A DNA stretch of 64,000 nt, from contig CM067360.1 of NCBI GenBank assembly GCA_034401795.1, forward strand, positions 120,226,743 through 120,290,742, given 5' to 3'. Both the position numbers and the translations under genes were made by a program. The notes under the pieces are model-generated. The model worked only from the letters and a program-made list of their open reading frames with translations. It was not told the DNA's origin and made no database searches. Origin of the DNA: Chaetoderma sp. LZ-2023a. Its lineage: Eukaryota > Mollusca > Caudofoveata > Chaetodermatida > Chaetodermatidae. This document shows, one piece after another, positions 33,565 to 45,296 of the stretch (within the stretch, counting starts at the first letter, position 1; every line of letters begins with the position of its first letter).

Positions 33565-34105
33565 TAGTGTTGTTCCGATTAATCGATTTGATCGATGATT
33601 GATTGTTTTGCATGTTCAACCAACCGATCGAGCATGATTTCAGAAATCGATTTTGGTTGTTTATAAATTGACTTTATTAATATATTTTAACTGGTCCAGC
33701 TAGAAAACGAGTACTTTTCGGAAAAGAATTTAAATTTAATTGTTACAGCTATATAGTATTACTCCTTAGTCTAAGACACTAATTCTTTCAGCACTGAAAT
33801 AGTATGTCAATTTCAAAGCAACCATACTGGTCAATAACATGTTGAAACTTATTTGTAGATGTTGCTGCCTAAGACAGCAACAGCTTCCAGTCAAATTCAT
33901 TTCAAAATATTTACAAGATTATTTCTTAAATTATTAAGAATTTGTCATTTAGTTTGGTTTGAAAGGGGTAATTATCCTTAAACATGCCATAATTGCTCCA
34001 TTTAAAATGGGTAAAAAATGAGAACCTCATCAATCATTAATTGATCATCGGTTAGTATGTAAAACCAATCATCGATCACAAAAATAGTACCAATTCCCAA
34101 CACTA
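33565..34105. mobile_element. Non-autonomous hAT-like element, copy 1 (family C)
   Basis: A 541-bp element. It starts TAGTGTTGTTCC and its other end, in reverse complement, starts TAGTGTTGGGAATT. The flanks are ATCAACAT (33557-33564) and GTCAACAT (34106-34113), an 8-bp target duplication with one mismatch, as expected for hAT elements. It holds a diverged family-B palindrome in the middle. The element at 54582-55141 is the same family in the opposite orientation. Confidence 0.9.
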
Positions 34106-34217
34106 GTCAACATGATGCCAAATTGTGCAATGTTGCTTCCAGTGAGATAGATTTAACCCATAACACTCTGATGTCACAATTTTTACATTTTCAAAATTAA
34201 AGTAAAAGATGAACTGG

Positions 34218-34310
34218 TGTACATTTTTCAACAAATTTGGTAGAAGATGGTGCTGTCATAGATACCAACATCTTCCACCAAAATTGTTGAGAAATGTACA
34301 CTATGTATTG
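34218..34310. repeat. Family-D palindrome, copy 1
   Basis: GTGTACATTTTTCAACAAAT and, inverted, AATTGTTGAGAAATGTACAC enclose GATGGTGCTGTC and ACCAACATCTTCC. It is related to 49850-49940. Confidence 0.8.
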
Positions 34311-34581
34311 ACACCATAAAAGACAGAATGTTGACATCAGTGTGCTCCGGGTTAAGCGAAAACTCAGAATGTCAATTTAGTAGGACCTTGATATACTATA
34401 CATGTCCATGCATTAAACACAATAAGGAAGGAATCCAGTTTTATCTATGCCCCGCCCATCTTTAGCTAAGCTCCACCCACTCCATGCTTTGACCTTGTTG
34501 GGATTGATCCCTGCACTCTCTGAATCTCAATTCCTAAAAAGTACACACTCAGATAGACTTGAATATTTTTAAAACTAATTT

Positions 34582-34837
34582 GACTGGGTGCAGGCTGCCC
34601 TGTAGGTGGGGCTTAGAATGCACCTTCCGTATCCTCTGCATGTCGTAAGAGGCGACTAAAGGAGGTAAGGGTGAGGTAACCCTGACAGAAACCTCGAGTG
34701 CTGAAGACGGAGGTTCCAGGCCGCACGGCGCACTCTAATAAACCATGGATCCACGCACTTAACGCTTATGATCATATCGATAGTCACTTACAGGACGGGC
34801 GGTATGATTAGCGAACGAAAAGAAGAAGACTGGGTGC
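34582..34837 (+). mobile_element. Retroposon with 10-bp target duplication and (GAA)n tail
   Basis: GACTGGGTGC occurs at 34582-34591 and 34828-34837, bracketing 236 bp. The body contains GTCGTAAGAGGCGACTAAAG and a B-box-like GGTTCCAGGCC (34709), and ends GCGAACGAAAAGAAGAA. It is inserted in the palindrome arm of a family-B MITE. A truncated copy lies at 10041-10113. It is a SINE or the 3' end of a LINE. Confidence 0.85.
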
Positions 34838-35337
34838 NNNNNNNNNNNNNNNNNNNNNNNNNNNNNNNNNNNNNNNNNNNNNNNNNNNNNNNNNNNNNNN
34901 NNNNNNNNNNNNNNNNNNNNNNNNNNNNNNNNNNNNNNNNNNNNNNNNNNNNNNNNNNNNNNNNNNNNNNNNNNNNNNNNNNNNNNNNNNNNNNNNNNNN
35001 NNNNNNNNNNNNNNNNNNNNNNNNNNNNNNNNNNNNNNNNNNNNNNNNNNNNNNNNNNNNNNNNNNNNNNNNNNNNNNNNNNNNNNNNNNNNNNNNNNNN
35101 NNNNNNNNNNNNNNNNNNNNNNNNNNNNNNNNNNNNNNNNNNNNNNNNNNNNNNNNNNNNNNNNNNNNNNNNNNNNNNNNNNNNNNNNNNNNNNNNNNNN
35201 NNNNNNNNNNNNNNNNNNNNNNNNNNNNNNNNNNNNNNNNNNNNNNNNNNNNNNNNNNNNNNNNNNNNNNNNNNNNNNNNNNNNNNNNNNNNNNNNNNNN
35301 NNNNNNNNNNNNNNNNNNNNNNNNNNNNNNNNNNNNN
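34838..35337. other. Assembly gap, 500 N
   Basis: There are exactly 500 N immediately after the second target-duplication copy, inside a palindromic MITE. Frames crossing it are meaningless. Confidence 0.99.
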
Positions 35338-35774
35338 GCATGACACGTGTGTTGGTGCAGGCAGCAACACTGCCGAGTCAAATTAATTTCAAAATCTTCA
35401 ACAGAATGTTTATTAAATAGTAAAGAGATACAATTCAATTCATACAAGAACACTTACTTTGTCATTAATTAAGCGTTCGTGATGAATATATCTATGTCAT
35501 TCATGATGTAATTGATTATGACATCATCCTACATGTCATGTAGTTGATTATGATGTCATATGATTGATGGATAAACTGGTATCCTCCTTTAGTTCTTTTA
35601 GGGCTCCAGAATCAATTTCCATGATAAACTTAATGAAGATCTCTGGTAGGTTCTATAATTAATAGAGAGATTAGATCTGTCACTCAAGTATCTGGTCTCA
35701 TGTTAGACTCATCACAAAAATTCAAAAGTCTGTCAAGAAAGTGTACACATTGTACGTACTTGATGTACAATTTC

Positions 35775-36012
35775 ATAAACTTGCTGAATATTTAGGAACT
35801 AATTTGACTGGGAGCTATTGATTCCATAGTCAGCAACATCCCAAGTCAAATTTATTTCAAAACATCCAACAACTTAGCTGTAAAATTACCTTGAAATTAA
35901 TGTTTGGGGAATTCAGTGTTCAGATTAAATAAATTCCTTCCAACACGCGTACAAAGAGGATGGAGCTTAGCTAGAAATGGATGTGGCATATCTAGGAATC
36001 AATCCCTCTACA
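35775..36012. mobile_element. Family-B MITE, diverged
   Basis: It carries TTGCTGAATATTTAGGAACT, AATTTGACTGGGAGCTATTG, GTCAGCAAC and AAGTCAAATTTATTTCAAAA. GGATGGAGCTTAGCTAGAAA follows. Confidence 0.75.
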
Positions 36013-36960
36013 TGTATTATAACATGAGAGGAGAATCAGGATTGTCAAATTCGTCTCTGAATGTTTCCCTGGAACCAGTCGAGTCCTTAAACTCTGTATG
36101 CCAACACAATTTTAATAGCCATTTATACAACATAATTGAAACACAATCAAAATCTGTCTCCCACATATAAATAGTGTGATCATACACTACAAAATAAACA
36201 AGAAAGTTAAATTTGAAAACATGCAAAACGGGAATTCTGATTTCAACTTTTTCAATTCGCGCAATCGACATGCCCCCCGTACCTACGTCATTCGAGTTAC
36301 GGTTAACATAGTCCTGCATAGGAATCAATAGTAAACACAGCAGATATTGAAAGTGGTGTCACCAAAATTACCTTTAGTGCACGAGATATTTGTAACTGTT
36401 TCTAGGATATTGTTTCCAGCTGAACAAGCTCGTACTATTTTAGTTTTTATTAAACAGACCGATTTGCTCCAAACTTGTATTTGAAGGTGTGTTTGCAAAA
36501 CACAGCAAATTTCCCTCATTTTCATTGTAATTATATGGCGGAAGGGAGCTAAAAGTTGTCTTATAAGAAGCATTTGAGCAAATAAATTAATGTGATTACG
36601 GCCCATACAGATGATACATATTGAGTTGGAAAAAGATCAGCACATTTGTGGCAGGCTGTCAGATACTGAACAAAAGCTGTTTACCCGCGTCGCTAGACGC
36701 AATGGTATATGCGAGCATAACTCTGGTTCTCCTGGTGCAATCTTCCAGAACACATACATGTATGTCAATTTTGAGACTAAAGGTTAAAACGCAACAGCAA
36801 CAACTTTCAGCAGCATGGTTTTCAAAATAGACAGGTTTGAATCACTTTTCAATAACTCTAATGGAACGGTCTTTTCCGAACTTGGGTTGACGTGTGTCCT
36901 GTGGAGTCCTGAAGACATACATGTATGCCAATTTTACTGTCAAAAATTAAACGCAACACA
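36013..36960. other. Left flank of DIRS copy 1, no gene seen
   Basis: 36720-36960 contains two diverged copies of a segment with ACATACATGTATGYCAATTTT and AACGCAACA. No coding signal is seen. Confidence 0.4.
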
Positions 36961-36965
36961 TCAAA

Positions 36966-37160
36966 AAAGCATCCGCTTTTGTTTCTACGAGAATTGTTAA
37001 TACTTATCAGATGTACTATTATGATAATGTCTATTATCTAGTCTAGCTCAAAATAAACAATTAAAAACTCCGCACTCACCATGATCCTGCCCATACTGTG
37101 TCCGGGAATTACCATAGCCCCAGGTACCGAGCCAATTCCCAATCACAGTCAAATTCGTCT
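36966..37160. repeat. DIRS copy 1 right inverted terminal repeat
   Basis: It matches 48462-48650 in reverse complement. Shared blocks include CTTATCAGATGTACTATTAT, GTCTAGCTCAAAATAAACAA, TGTGTCCGGGAATTACCATA and CCAATTCCCAATCACAGTCA. The outermost part (TTTTGTTTCTACGAGAATTG) is instead complementary to the internal region. Confidence 0.9.
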
Positions 37161-37227
37161 TATATTTATCTTGACAAACAGCGAAAGCAGTTCAACCTCA
37201 CCGCAGCGGGGTGGCTGAGAAGGGCCG

Positions 37228-37330
37228 TAGTACATCTGGTAAGTATTAACAATTCTCGTGGAAACAAAAGCAGATGGCTTTTTTTATTCGACTTCGAATA
37301 ATACTTACTAGATGTACTATTATGATAAAC
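37228..37330. repeat. DIRS copy 1 internal complementary region
   Basis: The first part (TAGTACATCTGGTAAGTATT, then TCTCGTGGAAACAAAAGC) is complementary to the outer end of the right terminal repeat (36970-37020). The second part (ACTTCGAATAATACTTACTA) corresponds to the outer end of the left terminal repeat (about 48600-48640). Together they would template the junction of a circular intermediate. Confidence 0.85.
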
Positions 37331-37950
37331 TCCAGATCTGACAGCTAAGAAACTCCGGTGGGAGGAGGTGAGGCTCAAAACAGCTCTCATCTATCATCTG
37401 ACAGAGAAGGTTGTGAAGAGACTAGAACCATAGGATACACTTGGGTTCCGCCATCTGACTCATAGAGTGCTAAACTTCCATGGTCTAGACTGCGCTCCCC
37501 CCCCACCCCAACCCCCTCATTTGTCCGCACAAATTCCAGAGGGCTGTCAAAAGGGGAGGCAACACCCACTAGACCCGTGTCAGCCCCAAGTCTCAGCTAG
37601 GGAAGTCCAGGAGTGCAAAGAAGCTACTACAACTTCTAATTTTGAAAAAAAATATGAGTATATCGATTATATTTTCAAATTTGAATGAGTCTAATGTCTG
37701 TTGCAATGAATAAGATACTCTTGCACCAGACTTTTTCATTAATCAGTCTGGGAATTCGACTGTTAGTAAATTAATATTAGTCACTTAAGCTAAGAAAAAC
37801 AGTCACCATATTCTGAGTGCTTGGTCTTTCTTGATCATCACACGAGCTCTGCCCAATCCACGGTCATTCACAGATCATGTGCATCACCATTGCTCAGTGC
37901 ATGTGGAAGAAAGAACCCTATGATGTATGCGTAGATAGTGGTCGGATGTG
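37331..37950. other. DIRS copy 1 3' non-coding region
   Basis: Between the internal complementary region and the recombinase stop there is no open gene. A C-rich patch (CCCCCCCCACCCC) lies near 37500. Confidence 0.6.
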
Positions 37951-37953
37951 GCT

Positions 37954-39199
37954 TTAGTTAAGATTCGACAAATTGGCAACGGCTACCGGATTAAGTGCGA
38001 TGGAGATATCGCGAAGGTAGAAATCAGTGAATGACGACTCGGCATTCCATTGTGCTACAGACATCACCTCCTCTAAAGAGACACCCTTATAAAGGGCCGA
38101 TGCTGCTGCTAGTGCTCGGACTTGATAGGCATTCGCAAGATCAATCTGGTTTCCTGTTGCGATCTTATGCGACATCAGAATACCATCGACTATCCAAGGA
38201 GAAATGGTATCTTTCGAGGCGCGACGATGAGGAGTTTTGAGACATAACCACAGAGATTTCGGGTCATCCTCCACTCCTCAGTATGTTTCTTCTACATTTT
38301 CAGGCATCTGACAGGACACCAAGCAGAAGAGTTTGGGTCATGCCTAATTAAACTTGGCAAATTGATCGGCTGTCCTGGATATTTAAGTGACTGTTTCTTT
38401 GCCAGGAAACATAGATGTGGTAATAGTCTTAAACCTTCACCCATAACGACAAAACGGTCTTGTTCGGCAGAAAGCACATGGATTTCACTTCTCCTTCTCG
38501 CTGATGCAACCAAGAAAACTGACTTAATAGTTTAATATCTATACATCTAATTGGTTCAAAGGGAGCATGCCCTAAAACCTGTAGAACAAGAGATAGATTC
38601 TATGCTGGGATACGAATTGCCTGTCTAGATCGCAAATTGCTCATTCCTTTAATAACTTCATTTAAAGTGTCGTTCTCCACTCCTACAGTGGCCAGACTGG
38701 GAACAACTGAAGCTAATGCAGACTTATATACTGCTAGGGTTGAACGTACAAGATTGTCAACCTTCTATAAATGACAGATAAAATCTGCTACATGTTGAAC
38801 AGATGCAGAAAAGGGATTAATATCTCTTTCCTTACACCACTCTGTAAATTTGTTGATTCTATAATTATATGTTTTGGTGGTTGACCCCCTTCTAGCTGAA
38901 GCGACAAATTTCGCTGCTTGCTCAGAAAAGCCACCCTCAATTGCTCGCTGCTTGATAACATCCATCCAGTCAATTGGAACATCTCCGGTCTGTCGTGGAG
39001 ATACAGACCTTTTTTCTGAAAAATCAGATCCCTTCTGTCTGGAAGAGGGATTGGATTGCAGACCAGAAAGTCCAGCAGATCCGTAAACCATGATCGGTCT
39101 GGCCAATGAGTGGCGATCAGTAGTACTTGGCATATGCTGTCTCTTATCTTTGCCAGAACTTTTGGGATGAGAATTGTTGGAGGATACTCCTTGGTGCAT
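37954..39199 (-). pseudogene. DIRS copy 1 tyrosine recombinase, broken
   Basis: Minus-strand pieces correspond in order to the intact recombinase of copy 2. The N-terminal DNA-binding part (FSEQAAKFVASARRGSTTK, near 38900) ends at a stop. The segment with the first catalytic Arg (VASARRRSEIHVLSAEQ, near 38500) follows, then a C-terminal piece with AQWNAESSFTDFYLRD holding the nucleophile Tyr. The HxxR box reads YQVR, so the His is lost. Stops and frameshifts separate the pieces. Confidence 0.88.
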
Positions 39200-40900
39200 C
39201 TACTGCTAGAGCTAGCGGGTCCGGGATCGGTGACACGTATGTGACCATCGTTGTGTTTCCTTCCATCACAAATCGATCCACATTTGGCTTGCCCCAATGT
39301 TTAAAAAAAAACTCCGCTACTGACTGGTTGAGCTGCCATTCCGTCGGATGACAAACTATCTGCATCTGCTAGGGTGTTCAATCTTCCTGGAATGTGTCCT
39401 GCCTGAAGAATAATATTCCTCTCTTGGCACCACAGCAGAAGGTTCCATATCATCATGCACAACTCTGGTATCTCGTCCCGCCTTCGCGGTTCAAATAAGA
39501 TACCACTGTGGAGTTGCCTGTCCTTAGTAGGACAATCTTGTCTCGGATTAAGTTCCCAAATTTTCGAAGTGCTAATGCCACCACCAATAATTCGAGACCA
39601 TTTATGTGTTTCTGCGCATTGGTCCGATCCCATTCCCCTGACACTGACAGATTGCCCAGTACTGCTCCCCAACCCATCATCGATGCATCTGTAAAGATGG
39701 ACATCTGCGGAATATCAACGGTTCTTTTACTGGAATCCTCAGAGATAACGGATCTGTTCTCTGAGACCAGAATGACATTAAATATATCTGAATCGGCCTG
39801 CGACTGAGTGCCGCACAAGGAACCACCTTCTCCAGAGATACTAGTAAACCCAGTATTCTGAGAAATTGATGTGCCGTCAGATAGGCTCCTAGAGAAACTG
39901 ACCCCAGTACCGCAATCAAACTCTTGACTCTGCTCTCCGCCAGAAAAGCTACACAGTCCCTGAGATTGAAAAATATTCCCAGATACACAAACTCCTGGGA
40001 TGGAGTCAATTCTGATTTCTCTAGATTTACAATCCATCTTAGGTCCTTTAATAAGGCTAGGACTACCTCGAGATTGTTGCGCAGAATGACTGGACTCTCT
40101 GCCTTCAGCAGCCAGTCGTCTATGTAAGTATGAACAGCTATGGTTCTCCTGCGAAGATAAGAAGTCATGGCGAGAACCACTTTGGTGAAGACCCTCGAGG
40201 CTGTGGTCAGACTAATAGGAAGCGCATTGAATTCCCAAACATTGTCTTGGAACGCAAAGCGAAGTTATTTCTGAAAAGGAATTGACATTGGAATATGAAA
40301 ATATGCATCCTTCAGATATATTGATACTGCCCACATGCCTTTTCTCAGCCCCGTCATCACTGCTGCTACAGTCTCCATCAGAAACTTTGGAGAAAGAATA
40401 AATTTGTTCAGCGGTTTGAGGTTGAGAATCGGTCTCCAACCTCTGGTGCATTTCGGAATGAGGAAAATTATCGAATAGAAGCCCAGGGAGGACTGATTGC
40501 GGACTAAATGAATCGCATTCTTCTGCTGAAGATCTATGATTTCTGAGCAAATGGCATCCAGACGATCGGATTCCCTTGGAACGGGAGTCCACACTGGAGT
40601 CGATGTTAACGGAACTAACGATTGACGGATGAGCCAGTCCGGCTCGTAGCCATTTCTTAGCCAATGACAGACTAAAAAATCTTGCACGACCTGTTCCCAC
40701 TGGTTTGAGAACAGCTGAAGTCTGCCTCCAACGGCAGGAATCTGCACACAGTTTACGGTCGATATTGCGCGATAAGACGTTAATTCGCTTGGGTGAAGAT
40801 TCTCGACTCCCTGCGGTCCTGGTGCCACCAGAACGGGTCTCGCCAGAAACCCGTCAGGACCGTCCCCCACGCGACTTCTTGGAATATGACGACCTGGGAC
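39144..40900 (-). pseudogene. DIRS copy 1 reverse transcriptase/RNase H, broken
   Basis: In order on the minus strand: TPVWTPVPRESDRL, GWRPILNLKPLNKF and motif A as SIYLKDAYFHIP (the catalytic Asp of copy 2 is replaced by Tyr), then a stop near 40265. Another frame resumes with AVHTYIDDWLLKAE and LTPSQEFVYLGIFF. RNase H pieces (SIFTDASMMGWGAVLG, HINGLELLVVALALRKF, RTGNSTVVSYLN, HIPGRLNTLADA) are spread over two frames. The connection domain (GKPNVDRFVMEGN, YVSPIPDPLA) ends it. It is inactive. Confidence 0.9.
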
Positions 40901-41412
40901 CGCCGCCACGGCTATCCTTACGGTAGGCGCCACGACCCGAGCCGCCACCCTTCCTATCATCTTCATATGGCCTCTTATTAGAGGACTTGTATGAAGACGA
41001 AACGGCCAGGTTCCTGAGAACCGGATGCCTGATGGGCATCATGGCCAGAAGGATGGAATGGCGATCTTTGGTGCTGCCTCTGCTGCTCATGTTGATGTTG
41101 CTTATAGAACTGTTGCGGCTGAGTCCTTTTCGTCGACTTCCACGACTTGCCGACAACCTCCTGCTCTGCCAGCATAGACGCAACCTTGGAGAGGGCTTGT
41201 CATGCCGAGCCGCCAAACAAGCCTGGACCAATGAATGGCGCGGAAGATAACGCAGCCCTCATCTCTGGTCCTGGTTCTACACAATCGAGAACTATTCTCC
41301 TCCGCTCCGCCAACGATCTAGTGATCACCCTGGCCAGGCAATCTTGAGATAAGCGCATGGCGTCCCGGACAACTCCGGGAGCAGCCTCTGGCACTTCCCC
41401 ACCTTCTGCCAC
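40854..41412 (-). pseudogene. DIRS copy 1 gag-like protein, C-terminal part
   Basis: This is the part of gag downstream of the hAT insertion. It contains LARVITRSLAERRRIVLDCV and APFIGPGLFGGSA, matching CMTRAVTRSVRARRTFALDN and TPMTGPGLFGGEG of copy 2. After a frameshift comes a basic, Gly/Arg-rich tail ending KKSRGGRS, comparable to the Arg-rich tail of copy 2, which suggests nucleic-acid binding. Confidence 0.85.
41405..41412. repeat. hAT target-site duplication, left (TCTGCCAC)
   Basis: An exact match to 46433-46440. Eight bases is the duplication length made by hAT transposases. Confidence 0.95.
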
Positions 41413-42358
41413 TAGGGGTGTGCAATATTACCGGTATATCGTGGTTCCGTTCATGGCAATACACGTATCGCGATACAGTCTTACTGAACCGGTTTTTGCC
41501 AATATTGTATGTCACTTCTCTAATGCATCAGAGACGGTTCCCGGAAGTGAAACCGGGAACTAGTTTACCATAACTGATGCACACCAACACTGTGCAGTGA
41601 ACTTAACTGGGAACTAGTTTGCTGTTATTGATACACAACTCAAAATCCGGGAACAGTTACCGCACCGCTTCCGAGTGCTTAAAATTACTAAATACTGAAT
41701 AATTGTTCAGTAGAATGGGTGGCGTATATTCTAAACAAAGTTTAGTGGTCATATTATATCATTTCATAGCCTAAATCGTGCTATATATTATAATATTGGG
41801 CCGAGTAATTTGACCATGTATCGTGAGATTCCTAGGCAATAACAGGTATTCGAGGCAATTAGGCATATCCCCCTCTAAGCCGATATGAGCCAGTGAATTG
41901 CGTTGCTATTAAACTGGTTCGGCCAAAATAAGAAGCGGCATATTTTATATGTTCAATACGGCAGTCAGTTACATCTAAGTTTGCATTTATTTTGTGACCC
42001 AGTAAACGGTACTGAGTGTTTTCGCGGAAAAAGGTTTAGCACGTGTTGCAATGTTATTGAATGCTTGCCTCTATTTATATTACGATGTAGCGAGCGATCT
42101 GGCTGCGTTTTTGAGCGAGTTTATCCACATTGTAGAGTAGCTACTGTAGCTACTCGGGTAGTATCCTCATATTGGCGAATTCTAGCCGTTTAGGCATTTT
42201 GAGTAGCTCGTCTACTGCGAGTCTAAACTCACTTTTTTGTACTGATGCGATAGGCTGATAGGCGGAACACGATTTAAATTTAATACAGCAACAAGTTTGA
42301 ACTGTTGATTTTTCACAATATTTTGTTGTAAGGCATGTGTACGTGTTTGAGCAAATAA

Positions 42359-42941
42359 ATGGCAGAGCCAGAAGAGTTTGAATTAATTGACAATAAGAAG
42401 GGAAAGGCGGATGTATGGAAAAATTTCTGGCTGAAACTATCTAAAGTGACAAAGAAGATTGTTGACAATGTAGCAGTGTGTAGGAGATGTAAAGTGGAAA
42501 TAAAGTTTGCTGGAGGGACATCAAATTTAACTGCCCACATGAGGCGTCATCACCCCACTGTTAATTGTGTTAAAATTGCAAGGAATAACAATGATAAAGA
42601 TAAATCACGTGATCTTCCTCCTACATCTGATGTAGGTTCATTATCAGCATCTTTTTCTCAACAACAAACAACACTCACTGGAATGTTTGCTGCTAAATAC
42701 CACTGTTCATCTCCGAAAGCATATCGTATTACAAACCAAATCTCAAGGTTTATAATTAAAGATTTGCGTCCATACAGTATTGTAGATGGAGATGAGTTCC
42801 GGAAATTAATAAATATTTTGGATCCACGGTATAGTGTACCCTCCAGAAAACAATTTTCTGAAGTGGAAATTCCTAAACTGTACAATAAAATTGTGGACGA
42901 AGTCAAACAAGAACTCAGAAGTCCAGATGTAATGCAGGTAG
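42359..42941 (+). CDS. hAT transposase exon 1 (BED zinc finger)
   Basis: It starts at ATG 42359 and encodes 194 codons plus one base. A BED-type zinc finger lies near residues 25-61, with CRRC followed by HMRRHH (Cys2-His-x-His type), which binds DNA in the hAT/ZBED family. After it comes a Ser/Asn-rich linker and a helical segment with SRFIIKDLRPYSIVDGDEFR, typical of ZBED-like hATs. I place the donor at GTAG|GTTCGT because it gives phase 1 and joins in frame to the acceptor at 43695, giving a 671-residue protein. The more canonical-looking CAG|GTAGGT four bases earlier would not keep the frame. Confidence 0.85.
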
Positions 42942-43695
42942 GTTCGTAAAATTTTAATCCTAGATGGGACAAATTCTGTACGATGTATATGAATTATTTT
43001 GGTGAATATTTAGAAAATAATATGCGTGGAAGCCAATCACCCCATCAGCTTCAATTTAATCATATTACTTTCTGAATATCCAACAGAAAATCAACACGCA
43101 TACATGTGCACGCACACACACACGCACGCACTGACAAGTATGATGCCTTAAAACTAGGACATGAGCCTTCAGCACTTTCACCACCAAGTGAAATTTCCAC
43201 AATCTTAAATAATAAATACATGTAAATTCAAGACACGTATATTTGGGGGGCTATTGGTGGCTTGGTGCTGAGAATTTTGTCACGCTTGAGAATATTTTGA
43301 ATGGATCTCTTTGTCAGAAGTATCATACAGGCGAATTGTTACACACATATTCAACATACATGTGTATCAAAATATTCACCACACAAATATGCTAATAATA
43401 AGGAAATATTAGTTACCTCTCCGTCCGGGATGTATAACAATTGTTATACATCCCGGACGGAGAGGTAACTAATATTTCCTTATTATGAAGCATCCTGGGA
43501 GGGTGGGATCGGGACCAACATTTTCGGAAATATGCTAATGTTTCAATATTGTCATACATGTAGCTGCTAGCTGATGACTGTAACTCTATAAGCAATAAAA
43601 GAGGGTTGAAAATACTCGAGCAGCGGGCAAGGCAAGTAGCTGTAATCAATACCAAGACCGTTAGTAAATGAATTTGATGTCTTTATATTTTAAAG
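42942..43695 (+). other. hAT transposase intron with exact 92-bp palindrome
   Basis: A 754-bp intron from GTTCGT to TTTTAAAG. A perfect palindrome lies at 43395-43486. Confidence 0.75.
43395..43486. repeat. Exact 92-bp palindrome (46-bp arms, no spacer)
   Basis: The centre is AACAATTGTT at 43440/43441. The arms are identical for 46 bases outward (right arm: TTGTTATACATCCCGGACGG, then AGAGGTAACTAATATTTCC, then TTATTAT) and then diverge abruptly. Confidence 0.97.
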
Positions 43696-45128
43696 CGCTC
43701 ACTACCGATGGATGGACAAGCAGAGCAGTGGAATCATATGTCACAGTTACCTCATGCCATATGAAAGAGGATTGGTTTCTGCGCTCCTATGTGTTGCAGA
43801 CTAGGCAACTGCCAGAGTCACATACAGCTGTAAACCTGGCCACTGTTATTTTAGATTCCATAACGGAGTGGAATATTCCAGTACATCTGCCTGTACCCAT
43901 TGTATCGGACAATGCGAGTAACATGATTAAATGTGTTGAATTGATAAATGAAACGGTCCCCACTTTTCATGTTAAATGTTTTGCTCATACTCTGAATCTT
44001 GCTGCGCAGAAGGCGCTAAAAGTGAAACGTGTTTCTCATCTTCTTGCCCGTGTGCGAAAAACTGTTTCATTTTTTCATCGCAGTACAACAGCAACAGCTC
44101 TGCTAAAAACTCAGGCTTCACTGTTGTCATTGCCATCCCATAAATTGATCATTGATGTCGCAACACGGTGGAACAGTGCATATGATATGATAGCGAGATT
44201 TCTAGAAATGCAATGTGCTGTAATATCAACACTGCGATGTAAAGACTTAAAGTGCAAGGATAAAGCTGATTTGGCTACTTTATCAGATGACGATGTTTCC
44301 TTAGCCGAAGAAGTAGTGAACTGTTTAGAGCCATTGAAAATCATGACTACAGCCTTATGTACTGAATCAGCACCCACAGTGTCCATTATCCTGCCTTTAC
44401 AGGAAAGACTGTTAAACCATTTAATGCAACCAAAAGATGGTGATTCGGCTGCAGTAGTTGAAATGAAAAAGGCTGTTCATGATGACCTTTGTGATAGGTA
44501 TGTCAAAGAGAAAGATACATTGTTATTAGCAGCGTCATTGGATCCACGATTCAAATCTTTGCCTTTCATTGATGAGGAGCTAAAGTTTGATACATTTAAT
44601 AGATTGGCAAGTGAAGCGGCCAAGTTATCAGAGTTTCAACACGTCTCTACACCACAAATACCTCAGTCAGCAGCTAACGGTGACATTACAATGCCACCAC
44701 TGCCACATTTGGATGGAATATTTGAGAACAATCAAAATCAGGTTTCAGTAGTGCATGATCAGCCAACCATTCCACCCTGTAAAAACCGTAGACTGTCATC
44801 CTTATGTGATGTATTAGGGGGCGACTATTATAAAACTAAACAGGAACCACCAAAACCAACACTTGTAATTGCACAAGAACAGGTTACAACATACCGAGCA
44901 TTAGAGACACTGGAATTAAGTAATAATCCACTTTCCTGGTGGAAGGAAAACCAACATAAATGTCCCCTTATAGCTAAACTAGCTATGTGTTTTCTTTCTA
45001 TACCAGCTACGAGTGTACCATCGGAGCGAGTCTTTTCCACAGCGGGTGACATCGTAACTGCACAGAGATCACTTCTCAAGGGTACTCATGTTGACAAACT
45101 CATATTCTTGAAGAAAAATATGAAGTAA
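43696..45128 (+). CDS. hAT transposase exon 2 (DDE core and hATC)
   Basis: The exon continues from exon 1 as ALTTDGWTS, the first catalytic Asp region of hAT transposases. The second acidic site is in VSDNASNM, and CFAHTLNLAA follows, then TRWNSAYDM. The hATC dimerisation domain is at the end, with NPLSWWKENQHKCPLIAKLA, SIPATSVPSERVFSTAG and LIFLKKNMK before the stop. No stop or frameshift is seen, so the 671-residue product is probably complete and possibly functional. It binds its own terminal repeats and cuts and pastes the element, acting in the nucleus. The closest type is the ZBED1-like hAT group. Confidence 0.9.
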
Positions 45129-45296
45129 CTGTGGTTTCTATTTTCTAATGGCTTTTATTCAGTGGTTCAACAATATTAGTATTAGTTCCACATTTCTGTT
45201 TTCTCGTAATTTCACTAATTTGCCATGAATAAAAAAAATTAATCCCAGCACTTAAATCTCATGGCAACCATTCCAGAAAGTTAATTAGAAATATTC

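Larger units (their letters stand above)
34422..35588. mobile_element. Family-B MITE, interrupted by retroposon and gap
   Basis: The left part (34422-34591) has GGAATCCAGTTTTATC, GCCCCGCCCATC, AAGCTCCACCC and AAACTAATTTGACTGG. The right part (about 35355-35588) has GGCAGCAACACTGCC, AGTCAAATTAATTTCAAAAT, TTTATTAAATAGTA and the TGATTATGACATCATCC and TTGATTATGATGTCAT blocks, ending GGTATCCTCC. A retroposon and a 500-N gap lie between. Confidence 0.8.

Noticed and set aside
34759..35453. Frames of 177-221 codons across the second gap
   Set aside because: Almost all residues are X from the N run.
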